Of a DNA stretch of 25,742 nucleotides, positions 7,913 through 17,500 are shown in pieces. A program made the position numbers and the translations under genes. This DNA is from Hormiphora californensis (taxonomy: Eukaryota > Ctenophora > Tentaculata > Cydippida > Pleurobrachiidae), in the NCBI GenBank assembly GCA_020137815.1, contig WFME01000023.1, positions 1 to 25,742 on the forward strand. The letters are read 5' to 3'. The notes under the pieces were generated by a model. The model had not been told where the DNA came from. It was given only the letters and a program-made list of their open reading frames with translations, and made no database searches. Every line of letters begins with the position of its first letter. The first letter of the stretch is position 1.

Positions 7913-10738
7913 GGCCAAACCTTTTCAAGTTACCAAAAGGTGCTGCCGGACAAGCTTTTGTTTCTGAAGTAAACCGTCTAATCAATGCCTGGACTATCAA
8001 ATCTGACCTTGAACAGGTGGCAATATTGGCGGTAAACACTATCGGCGCCCTTGTTCTCCAAAAACCTGGAAAAAGGTCGACCCCCAAAGAGCACACCACC
8101 GCTCTTACTAGGAGACTTGAACTCTGGAAAAACGGACAGTTCTTAGATCTATTGTCTGAGGCCAGAGCTATACAAAAACAAATTCGATCGAGTACCCAGA
8201 GTAGCGAAAGTACTAGCAAAGGGTTTGCACGCCTAATGCTCGCCGGAAAGGTGAATAAAGCCATGCGTCTTCTCTGCACATCTCACGCCGCCCCGCTCGA
8301 AGTAACACCTGACCTAATCAAGGACCTCGAGAAGAAACACCCTCCAGATGCTCCTCTAAACAGAACCCACCTTGTGTCATCTCTACCTGCACCGGGTTTT
8401 GAGAGAGTAATCTTCGACAGCATCGACGGTCTCATGATTAAGAAAGCTGCCAAATCCACCGGTGGCGGCTGTGGTCCTAGTGGGATGTCCTCTGAGCTAT
8501 GGTCCCGTATGTTGTGCTCCAAGGCATTTACCAAAGAAGGGGACAACCTAATTTCTTGTCTGGCCCGATTAACTAGAAGACTCTGCACAGAGCTGGTGGA
8601 TCCGTCACCTTTATCATCGCTTTTGGCATGTAGGTTAGTTGGACTGAGTAAAAACCAAGGAACTGGGGTTAGACCCATCGGAATAGGGGAAGTTTTGCGG
8701 CGGATAATCGGTAGAGCGGTCACCCAACATCTCAGACAAGATATTATCCAATCAGCGGGCCCGCTACAGCTGGCAGCCGGCCAGGAGGGCGGATGTGAAG
8801 CTTCTGTACATGCTATGAACGATTATTTTTCGAGAGACAATACCGAGGGTATTCTGTGTGCTGATGCTTCTAATGCATTCAATATTTTAAATCGTAAAAC
8901 TGCTTTAGTCAATATGCGTTATTTATGTCCAGTTTTTTCCGTTTTTTTTTGATTAATTTTTATCGCTCACACACCAAACTCTTCCTATACAATGGCGAAT
9001 ATATTATGTCGTGTGAAGGTACCACCCAAGGAGACAACGCTGCTTCTCCTTTCTATTCCATCTCCCTGTATCCCCTGATGAACGACCTATCGGACTGTAC
9101 GGACTTTCAATTGTTTTACGCTGACGATGGGGCTTCAGCTGGGAAACTCCATAACATCAAGAGGTGGTGGGATGAACTCTGTGAGCGTGGTCCAGGATAT
9201 GGGTATTACCCTAACGGATCAAAGTCAGTTCTCCTGGTGAAGGAGCAGTATGCCCGCGAAGCTAGAGATCTTTTTGCGGGCACAGGAGTAGTTATCACGA
9301 CAGAAGGAGTCAGGTATCTGGGATCACCTATCGGAACTGACGAATTTAAGAACAACTTCGTATCCGAAAAGGTGGAGGATTGGGTGAACCAAGTACGAAC
9401 ACTGTCTCAAATAGCTGCAACCGAACCACAGTGTGCCTACAGCGGGTATACCTTCGGTCTGTCCAAGAAATGGCTTTTTCTGATGCGGACAACAGAGGGG
9501 ATTGAAGAACAGTTTGCACCTCTTGAGAACATCATCAAGTCATCTTTCATTCCAGCTCTTATGGTTGGTGATGACATCCCCTATTATCTTCGCCGGCTTC
9601 GTTGCCGCGCTTCGCGCGGCCCTAGTGGAGGGGGGACCGCGTCACCAACTCTTATGGGTTCCAACACCCCTAGCCATCTGAGGTATATTGCTGCCCTACC
9701 TGCTCGAGACGGCGGTCTAGCTATCCCCATCCCGACTACACAGGCTAGTGCTGAATTTGCGAACTCTACACAGGCTACAGAACCACTGAAACAGCTGATC
9801 CTTGAACAATCTCTTCTTATCAGTGAAAAACGTGCTGAATCATGCCTTTGGGAAGCGAAAGGAGCGAAGGGGAATGTACTAAAACTAAAACGAACTATTC
9901 AAAATGCCGAAAAACAACAGGCGTGTTCACTTCTGTCCGGTACTGACAGGCGTCTATTCGACGAAATATCGTCTAGGGGAGCTTCAAGCTGGTTAACAGC
10001 TCTGCCTTTGAAAGAGCACGGTTTCGTCCTCAACAAACAGCAATACCGGGACGCCATCTTGCTGCGATACAACCTTCCCCTCGAAGATGTGCCTGTTGCA
10101 TGTGCATGTGGCAAGGCGAACACTCTCGAGCACTGTCTTTCGTGTGCCCTCGGAGGATACGTGTATTTAAGGCACAACAATATCCGTGACCTTACAGCTA
10201 ACATCCTCGTGGAAGCCGGCTGTAAAGATGTCCGCATTGAGCCGCAGCTCCTACCCATAACTGGTGAAACATTCCAATACCGTTCTACTAACACTGCTAA
10301 CAGTGCCCGTTTGGATGTTTCTGCCCGTAATGTGTGGAGTGACTTGGACAAAGTTTACACTGACATCCGTGTATTCAACAGTCTCGCGCCAACCAACATC
10401 GGCAAGTCCCTCCAGGACACTATGAGGAGACACGAGAGGGAAAAGGTATTGAATTACAACGACAGAGTCCTTCAGGTCGAGAAGGCAACTTTCACACCTC
10501 TAGTCTTCTCAACAACTGGGGTTATGGGCCCCCAAGCGGAGCTGAGGTGTTCTACAAGAAGGTTGCTAAACTTCTATCTGACAAAACGGGACACACCTAC
10601 AACGATGCCATCCGGTACATTCGTCTCCGTCTGTCTTTCTCGCTGTTGAAGACCATTCTCATCGCCATCAGGGGGTACAGGGGCAATAAATGGACACACT
10701 TTTGTAGCAAAACATACGATTTTCATCTTATTATCTGA
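7913..10738 (+). pseudogene. PHD-RT LINE, reverse transcriptase and C-terminal endonuclease-like part (frameshifted)
   Basis: Three overlapping frames form one protein: 7915-8952, 8925-10,649 and 10,547-10,738. RT landmarks are present: RPIGIGEVLRR (about 8671-8703), motif A CADASNAFN (about 8857-8885), GTTQGD (about 9020-9037) and motif C FYADD (about 9113-9128). Near the C terminus are a zinc-knuckle-like CACG..HCLSC (about 10,105-10,145), then RHN..D, EPQL and ARLDVSA...TDIRVF. These resemble the restriction-like endonuclease of early-branching non-LTR elements. Two frameshifts break it: one in a poly-T run at about 8933-8950 and one at about 10,543. The second moves the conserved ending (KKVAKLLSDK..RLRLSFSLL) into another frame. 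Catalytic residues remain visible, so the decay is recent or the indels are assembly errors in homopolymers. Confidence 0.8.
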
Positions 10739-11082
10739 TTTATTTATACTTAACTTATTACACCCGTAAGAGTAAATTTTATTTTTATACCTTTTCATGT
10801 AAATAATATTGTACTGACATATATTCTATTTGAACCGGTACCCCGGCCTTCGCAAAAAAAAGTTTTGACAAGTTTTGAAAAGCACTGCCTTATCCCGCGC
10901 TGCGGGGCCAGTTGAAAAGTGCTGCCTTATCCCTGCTATCGGGGGCCAGCTACGTTTGCTAATGACAAGTTTTAAAATAAATCAGGGCTTCAGCCGCTTT
11001 AGAAGCGGCGTCCTCCTAGCACTAACAATGCATAGGCCCAAAAGCGGGATATAAATTATAATTGTATTTGTATTTGTATTTG
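10739..11082 (+). other. 3'UTR and tail of the PHD-RT LINE
   Basis: After the last frame comes a UTR containing two tandem versions of GAAAAGCACTGCCTTATCC (10,877 and 10,914) and a perfect 7-bp hairpin GCCGCTT-TAG-AAGCGGC (10,993-11,009). The word GCGGGATATAAA (near 11,044) is also present in the ORF1-only element. The UTR ends in three TATTTG units (11,065-11,082), which fits a target-primed reverse transcription tail. The hairpin and GCGGGATATAAA may be recognised by the RT; that is inference. Confidence 0.65.
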
Positions 11083-11119
11083 GGTCACCCATCCCCGAAG
11101 TGAACCATAATAAAGTTCA

Positions 11120-11470
11120 AGAGTGCACCCCATCCAAGAGCGCACCACCTCCAGAAGACACCACTCTAAGAGCACACCACATCAAAGAGAGCTCCCCATC
11201 CAGAAGATACCATGGGCGCAGGGGACACCACATGCAGAAGAGATCACACACGCAAGTACAACGCTGCGCTGGTCTCTTCTGCGCGTGGTGTCCCCTGCGT
11301 GTTATGTGGTATCTTCTGGATGGGGAGCTCTCTTTGATGTGGTGCGCTCTCGGAGTGGTGTCTTCTGGATGTGGTACGCTCTTGGAGTGGTGTCTTCTGG
11401 AGGTGGTGCGCTCTTGGATGTGGTCTCTTTTGGGTGTGGTGCGCTCTCAGGTGTGCTCTCTCTTCGATGG
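11120..11470. repeat. Inverted-repeat minisatellite
   Basis: The left half holds direct units of about 20-30 bp of the type AGAGCGCACCACCTCCAGAA. The right half holds the reverse complement (TTCTGGAGGTGGTGCGCTCT). They form a long hairpin with its centre near 11,255-11,275. Predicted peptides here on both strands (about 120-130 aa) merely translate the repeat. Confidence 0.85.
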
Positions 11471-12079
11471 ATAGTACTGGGAGGTAGGGAGAGATGGAGG
11501 GTAGAGGGGCAGTGACTGTGATGTGGGTGGTAGGGATGCCAGATGTGGGAACATGAGTGTACGGGTAGTGGGGGAGGTGCTGGGAGAGGAGGGTGAAGCA
11601 TGGGCGTGACAAGGCCTGAAGAGACAGTGGTGGCAAGAGGAAATCGGAGGAAGATCGCCAACCTAGCCTGTACTGAGCTAGTTACGTGAACGGTGAAGTG
11701 AATAAGAAGAGGATAAGAAGAATTATCAAGACCATGAATTAATTTATTTATTCCGTTTTTCTTAGCTTTCTAAATTTTTTAACCTTTTTTACGTTTCTAA
11801 CTCCGGTTTTTACCTGACGAGATAGCGACTTCATCCCGAGTGCATTTAGGTCTTAAATCCATCGTTCCAATGTACCCGGAATGAAGTTTTTTTATCAGGA
11901 ACCAGAGATATCGCAGAAACAAACTTTGCGAAAACGGGGGGGGGGGGGGGGGGGCAAGGAAAGTTACACCGAAACCATCCTCCATCCGTGAGAAGACTCA
12001 GTCTACTCAGAGCAACACTTGTTGGCTGGTGATCAATGCCCCTGAGGTGCCCTCCTAGTACATCCTCGATCGAGTTTAC
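11471..12079. other. Non-coding stretch with a 19-G run
   Basis: About 0.6 kb without a supported gene. It contains a run of 19 consecutive G (11,936-11,954), a sequencing- and replication-difficult tract that could form G-quadruplexes. The rest is AT-rich or purine-rich sequence with no splice-bounded exon. Confidence 0.6.
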
Positions 12080-12510
12080 GATAAATGTATTTCGAAGTTA
12101 GGAAGGCCAAGGCTTGGGGTACCCTAAATAAGATGAACAGAGTCTGGAATAGAAAAAAAAAATAGATGTCTAGAAAGATGAAAGTGAGGTTGTTCAGATC
12201 CACTGTTGAGACCATCTTACATCTTTCTCTACGGTCTACGGATCTGAAACGTGGACAATAACCAAGAGCCTAGGCAAGAAGATTGATGGGTATTACTCGA
12301 GGATGTTGAGGGCAGCACTGAACATCAGGTGTGCGGACAGGGTGTCAAATGCCGTGGTTTTCCAAGATATCCCTCGTGTAACTGAGAAGATAAGAAGCCA
12401 GAGACTGAGAATGGCGGGGCACCTTGCAAGACACGATGGCCTAGTGGGACATGACTGATGAACTACTTATGTGGATTGTGGAAACCAGCTCATGGCCAGG
12501 CGCGGCGTAG
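12080..12510 (+). pseudogene. LINE RT C-terminal pseudogene, part upstream of the insertion
   Basis: With frame changes and a stop, this encodes the thumb and C-terminal region of an APE-type LINE RT. Recognisable parts are VRKAKAWGTLNKMNRVW, VRLFRSTVETIL, YGSETWTITK, IDGYYSRMLRAALNI, then IPRVTEKIRSQRLRMAGHLA and WKPAHGQARR. A TAG interrupts it near 12,161. A small duplication (CTACGGT..CTACGGA, near 12,227-12,242) shifts frame in the conserved LYGSETW segment. Its sequence stops at 12,510, where the AlkB LINE begins, and resumes at 18,600. Confidence 0.8.
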
Positions 12511-12580
12511 CAGCCCGTTACTAACATTCAAACTTTTCAACACTACAGCCCGTTACTAACATTCAAACTTTTCAACACTA
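12511..12580 (+). repeat. Two 35-bp tandem repeats at the 5' end of the LINE
   Basis: The unit starts CAGCCCGTTACTAACATTCA and is repeated exactly at 12,511-12,545 and 12,546-12,580. The first copy begins at the element boundary. Some LINE promoters are built from tandem 5' monomers, so this may be promoter sequence; that role is inference. Confidence 0.9.
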
Positions 12581-12630
12581 CTTTAAACAAATTAATTTGA
12601 GGCTTGGCCTCTAGGTCCCGATGAAATAGA

Positions 12631-14430
12631 ATGGGCTCGAGGATGACTGGGGAGATAACGATAAGGCACGACAACCTTGAGAGGACGCTCCTCGAGATAT
12701 CTACTACAGACTCTGTGGTCGTGAGTAGGGACGACCTTGAACTCTTAGTTACCAGGGCATTAAATAAAACCCCTCCCCCAATCCCCACCCGGACAATTAA
12801 AAACGGCCTTGCAGTGCTTTATTCCAGTTTTATAGACTCTTTCTCAGCTGAGTCATTATTGGGTGAGCTGAACCTTCCTCCCCGGGTATCTAGAGGCAAT
12901 AGGTTCGCCTGGTATTCTGAGACTGGGGTTACATACGGCTGGGGCAACATCTCTCTTAGGCCGTCCCCCCTTCCCGTCCCCCTGTCAGCCCTCCTACAGC
13001 GAGTAAACAGGACCTTTAAAACAAAGTTTAATGGGTGCCTTATGATACGCTACATGAACGGTGATGAGAATCTACCCCTCCACCAGGATAGAGAGGATAT
13101 GAATGACCCGTCTTCCCCCATCTTTACAATATCTCTTGGGGCAACACGTTTCCTTGACTTTCTAGATGGCAGATACAGATCAGAGAGCAGTTTTGAGGGT
13201 AGTCTCACCCTGCACAATGGTGACGGAGTCATGTTTATGCCAGAGTGTCAAGACCAACTCTGGCATGGGTGTCCAAAGTACCCAGGTCAGTCAGGTGAGA
13301 GGGTGGCTCTGTCCTTCCGAAGAGTCAAGGTACCGGATAATCACTCACCCCTCAACTCCACGCCCGACCGATCGCACCAATCCCCGGCTCCGACTCCGCC
13401 GACTCTACCCGAAACTCCTGTACATACTTTACAGTCTGTTTCCTCAAACCAGCCTGAAATGTCCTCCCCGCCTCGCTACCTCCCAGACACAACTATTGTC
13501 TCCCACACTTCACCACTGACTGACCCACCGGTCTCTGAGGCACTACAATCCTCACCTCCATTCCCAGTACCAGTCTCTGAAATCGTACCAGTCTCTGAAA
13601 TCGCCCCGGTGGTCTCTGAAACCCCATCACCACCTCTCAACTCCAACACTCCACCGGTCTCAGGCATCGCCCCAGTGGGCTCTGGTCCCCCACCAGTGGG
13701 CTCTGGTCCACCACCTCTCAACTCCAACACTCCACCGGTCTCAGGCATCGCCCCAGTGGGCTCTGGTCCCCCACCTAACTCCTCCACCACCCCACCATCC
13801 TCTGCGACCCCACCGGCCGTCTCTTCCGGGCTTCCTGTCTTGCACCCTTCTCGAACTCCGGCTGAGCCACGCCACCCCACACGCCACCTCATCATCGGCG
13901 ACTCCATGGTCAGGGGTCTCAAGCTGAACTTCAACCAACACCAAGCTCAAGTTCATGCAATGGGGGGTGCCACTATCCCTGACTTGATTAGAGTGTGCAG
14001 TTCTTGGACTCGAGATTTGGACATTGATTCCATCAGTATACTAGTGGGCACCAATGACATATCTTCTCCTCATGGCATCTTAGATATATGTCATATGTAT
14101 TTGGGTCTCATTGATTTACTTAGTTACCGTTTTCCGCGTGCATCAATAAACTGTCTAAGCGTTCTACCGAGACTGGACCGTCCTGAGTTAGCCCCCCGTA
14201 TTATCAGATTTAACCAAACAATGAGGGGTGTCATTGATGACTATTTCGGGAGTAATGGTGAAATGTGTGTTGGCTGGCTTGACTGCTTTGATGATTTCTT
14301 GGAGCACTGTGGGTGCTGTGTTAATCGCTCATTGTTTGGACGAGGTATGCTCCACCCCAGTGCTCTTGGTAAGAGGCATTTAGTCAATATTTTTAAGTAT
14401 CTCTTGAGTCCGTATAATAGAGCCAGCTAG
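12631..14430 (+). CDS. LINE ORF1 protein: AlkB-like 2OG-Fe(II) dioxygenase fused to SGNH/GDSL hydrolase
   Basis: 599 aa. Residues about 55-232 match the AlkB fold in layout. A GWGN and R.P.P segment is followed by a CLMIRYMNG strand, the iron-binding H151-x-D153 (LHQDRED), ISLGATR, the distal iron ligand H212 (LWHGCP), and the 2-oxoglutarate-binding R224...R230 (RVALSFR). AlkB enzymes oxidatively remove methyl groups from nucleic-acid bases. Residues 235-418 are a Pro/Ser-rich linker with an internal 27-aa duplication. Residues 419-595 are an SGNH hydrolase: GDS (423-425), GGA (445-447), GTND (473-476) and LHPS with H575. The usual catalytic Asp three residues before that His is Gly572. Esterase domains are known in CR1 ORF1; the AlkB part is the unusual addition. 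The start is the first ATG giving the full frame; an ATG at 12,621 stops after two codons. Confidence 0.85.
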   Translation: MGSRMTGEITIRHDNLERTLLEISTTDSVVVSRDDLELLVTRALNKTPPPIPTRTIKNGLAVLYSSFIDSFSAESLLGELNLPPRVSRGNRFAWYSETGVTYGWGNISLRPSPLPVPLSALLQRVNRTFKTKFNGCLMIRYMNGDENLPLHQDREDMNDPSSPIFTISLGATRFLDFLDGRYRSESSFEGSLTLHNGDGVMFMPECQDQLWHGCPKYPGQSGERVALSFRRVKVPDNHSPLNSTPDRSHQSPAPTPPTLPETPVHTLQSVSSNQPEMSSPPRYLPDTTIVSHTSPLTDPPVSEALQSSPPFPVPVSEIVPVSEIAPVVSETPSPPLNSNTPPVSGIAPVGSGPPPVGSGPPPLNSNTPPVSGIAPVGSGPPPNSSTTPPSSATPPAVSSGLPVLHPSRTPAEPRHPTRHLIIGDSMVRGLKLNFNQHQAQVHAMGGATIPDLIRVCSSWTRDLDIDSISILVGTNDISSPHGILDICHMYLGLIDLLSYRFPRASINCLSVLPRLDRPELAPRIIRFNQTMRGVIDDYFGSNGEMCVGWLDCFDDFLEHCGCCVNRSLFGRGMLHPSALGKRHLVNIFKYLLSPYNRAS

Positions 14431-14521
14431 TTCTTAATCCTCATATATAGTTCAATAGGGAGTCTAGTGAAATCTCCCCAGTCATACCAACAAATTTAGT
14501 TAAGCTTACTTAAAATCGACA

Positions 14522-17500
14522 ATGATCGATTTACAACTCTATAGATTCAGAGTCGGATGCTTCCAATCTATCAAAGTACACTCTCTCTCGAAGAAGCACC
14601 GATCTCAACCATTTCCTCACTCTATTGAGGAAACGAGCAGCCGCACAGATGATCCACAACCACAACCCCCACAAAACACTCGTTCATGTCTAAAAACTAT
14701 AATCTTTCTAACAGCACTGTCTCTCTGTATCCTATTAAACTCTCTGGTTGTTTACCACCTACAGTCGCATTCAATCTCTGCTTCATCCTCCCCGTCATTA
14801 AATCTGTCCTCCCAAATACCAAGTACGCTCTTCCCTAAATACCTATTAATTACATACATTGCCTCTATCTATCCTAAAAATACATTAGTCAACAACCGTG
14901 GTCTCTATTTTATTGCTGGTCTGGCTCTCCTTCTCCTCGTTCAATGTAACCCAGGTATTAAAAACCCTGGCCCCGATAGAATTAAAATAGTATATTGTAA
15001 TGCACAGGGCCTCATACATATGAATAGCATTGGTGGCGACTGCCCTATTTTCCAAACTAAAAAACTCCTTGATCTCCAGGCATACTTGTACACACATGAA
15101 CCTGACATAGTTATAGTTAATGAAACCTGGCTCAACTCCTATGTAGGCAATAATGAAATTGTATCTGACTCTCTCTACACCATATTTAGAAAAGATAGAA
15201 GTGATATCGACAAAAACAAGTATGGTAAAAAAGGGGGCGGTGGAGTAATGATATTATGTAAAAACCATAGTGATATACAGTACTCTGCTATTATGGAGCA
15301 AACTGACCTACCAATAGTTAGTATTCTAGTTAAGCCTAAGAAAGGACCTAAGTTATGCATCTCGACCTATTACAGATACGACTACTCCGACTGTGAATCC
15401 AACAGTCAAGCTGAAAAGTATTATAAAGTTCTCTCGAAGCGATATAATTCCCTTACAATAATAGGCGACCTCAATCTTAGCTCTATAAAAAACTGGGATT
15501 TGCCTTCATCCAATGTTGGGAGACACTCTAGTTTCCTTGAAATCGTAAGTAACCTTGGTATGGTATCCCTGATAAACTCTCCTACGCATCGTTCAGGAAA
15601 TATCCTAGACCTCATTCTAACAAATAGACCTAGCATATATAATCAAGTTAAAGTTGAACAGGATCTATTAGTTAAATCTGATCATAGCACAATTAAATGT
15701 ACCATCAATTTAGGAGTCTCCATGAAAAATACTGCCAAGTTTAGAAAATTTGCATATAAGAAAGCAAACTGGGATCGGATTAACCAAGATCTGAACTCAT
15801 GTAATTGGAATGCTCTTTTTGTAGGCCTTAATGCTCGAGAATGTGTATCCTGTCTCAAATCAAAACTAGACATTATCCTAAAAAGGTACGTTCCTATGGT
15901 CACTGTTAAACCCTCCTCTCGTCCACCCTGGTTCGATGATGACCTAAAAGCTCTCCGAAAATCTGTAGAAAGAGCCCGCAAGCTTCATCTTAAGCACCCT
16001 GACGATATCACCTTAAACGACGAATACGTATCCCTGGCTGACAATTACAAACTCTCTGTAGAAGACAAAAGAGCTAGTTACTATACAGACGAGGAAATGA
16101 ACGACAATAATACTATAACTAAAAAGTTCTACAAGTATCTTAAATCTTTAGTAGGGAGCACTAGAATTCCCGATTCTGTTAGTGACAATAACAACTCTTC
16201 CTGTAGAACTTCTGAAAAATGTAACATGTTCAACAACTTCTTCTGTGCTCAATTTTCTGATATTAGTAGTTACAATACAGTAATCGATCCTAACAGGAAC
16301 CACGTAAATGACTGTAATAATCTTCTATTTAGAGAGGAGGATGTTCAAAAAATCCTCAAGGACATAAACCCCTCCAAAGCAACTGGTCCTGACAATATAG
16401 ACGGTATTGTTCTTAAAAAATGTTCTTCAGTCCTAGCTCGCCCTCTTGCATACATCTATAATCTCTCATACCATTCCAGTTATTTGCCATCAGAATGGAA
16501 AGAGGCAAATGTAGTGCCAGTCCACAAGAAAGGGGACAAGTCTCTAGTTAAAAATTATCGGCCTATATCTCTAACCTGCCTAGTAATGAAGGTATTTGAA
16601 AGACTCATTAGGGACAAGCTCTTCCTTATTTGCCAAGATAAAATTTCTCCTCATCAACATGGCTTCGTACCTAATAAATCATGCTGTACCCAGATGATTG
16701 AATTCACTGACAGCCTCGCCTACAATATAAATAACCATCTTCAGACTGATATCGTATATTTTGATTTTGCTAAGGCCTTTGATAGTGTTAATCATGATGT
16801 AATTATAGATAAGCTCCGAGATCATTACAATATTAATGGGAAAATGTTAAGTTTCATTATAGAATATCTTAGGGATAGAAAACAGCGGGTAGTTATAGAT
16901 AGTATATCCTCTGAATGGGCACCAGTACATTCTGGGGTGCCTCAAGGATCCATTTTAGGACCACTTCTTTTTGTCTTATTTATTAATGATATCACTAGTG
17001 TAATCAATCAGGGTACCAATAGTAGGCTATATGCTGATGATCTCAAAATATGGAAAAGTGTACACTCTCCCTCAGATAGCCTACAACCTGATATCGACAA
17101 CCTTCACAAATGGTCTATAGAAAACCGCATCTCCTTCCACCCAGCTAAATGTAAATTAATAAGGCTTAATCTAAATAGACGTGAAATAGCTCATTCTTAC
17201 ACTCTTGCAGGGGAATTAATTGTTTCAGTTTCCTCTGAGAAAGACCTCGGCGTTCTTATTAGTAACCGTTTGAGTTATGAGGAGCACAGGAATTCTATTC
17301 TTGCTTCCCAGAGGCAAAAGTTAGGGCTATTAAAGAGGCACAGTAAATTAGCTAGGACACCACCTGAACGGAAGACCCTATACTTGTCTCTTGTGCGGTC
17401 CTTACTAGAACATTGCTCACAAATCTGGAGACCAACTAGTACAGCTGGGATTGAAAAGTTAGAAAAACTCCAGAAGCGAGCGATAAAATGGATACTAGAT

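Noticed and set aside
7665-8723. Minus-strand frames of 146-204 aa over the RT pseudogene
   Set aside because: They are antisense shadows; the plus strand has the RT motifs.
11100-11661. Frames of 119-130 aa on both strands
   Set aside because: They are translations of the inverted minisatellite, low in complexity and present on both strands.
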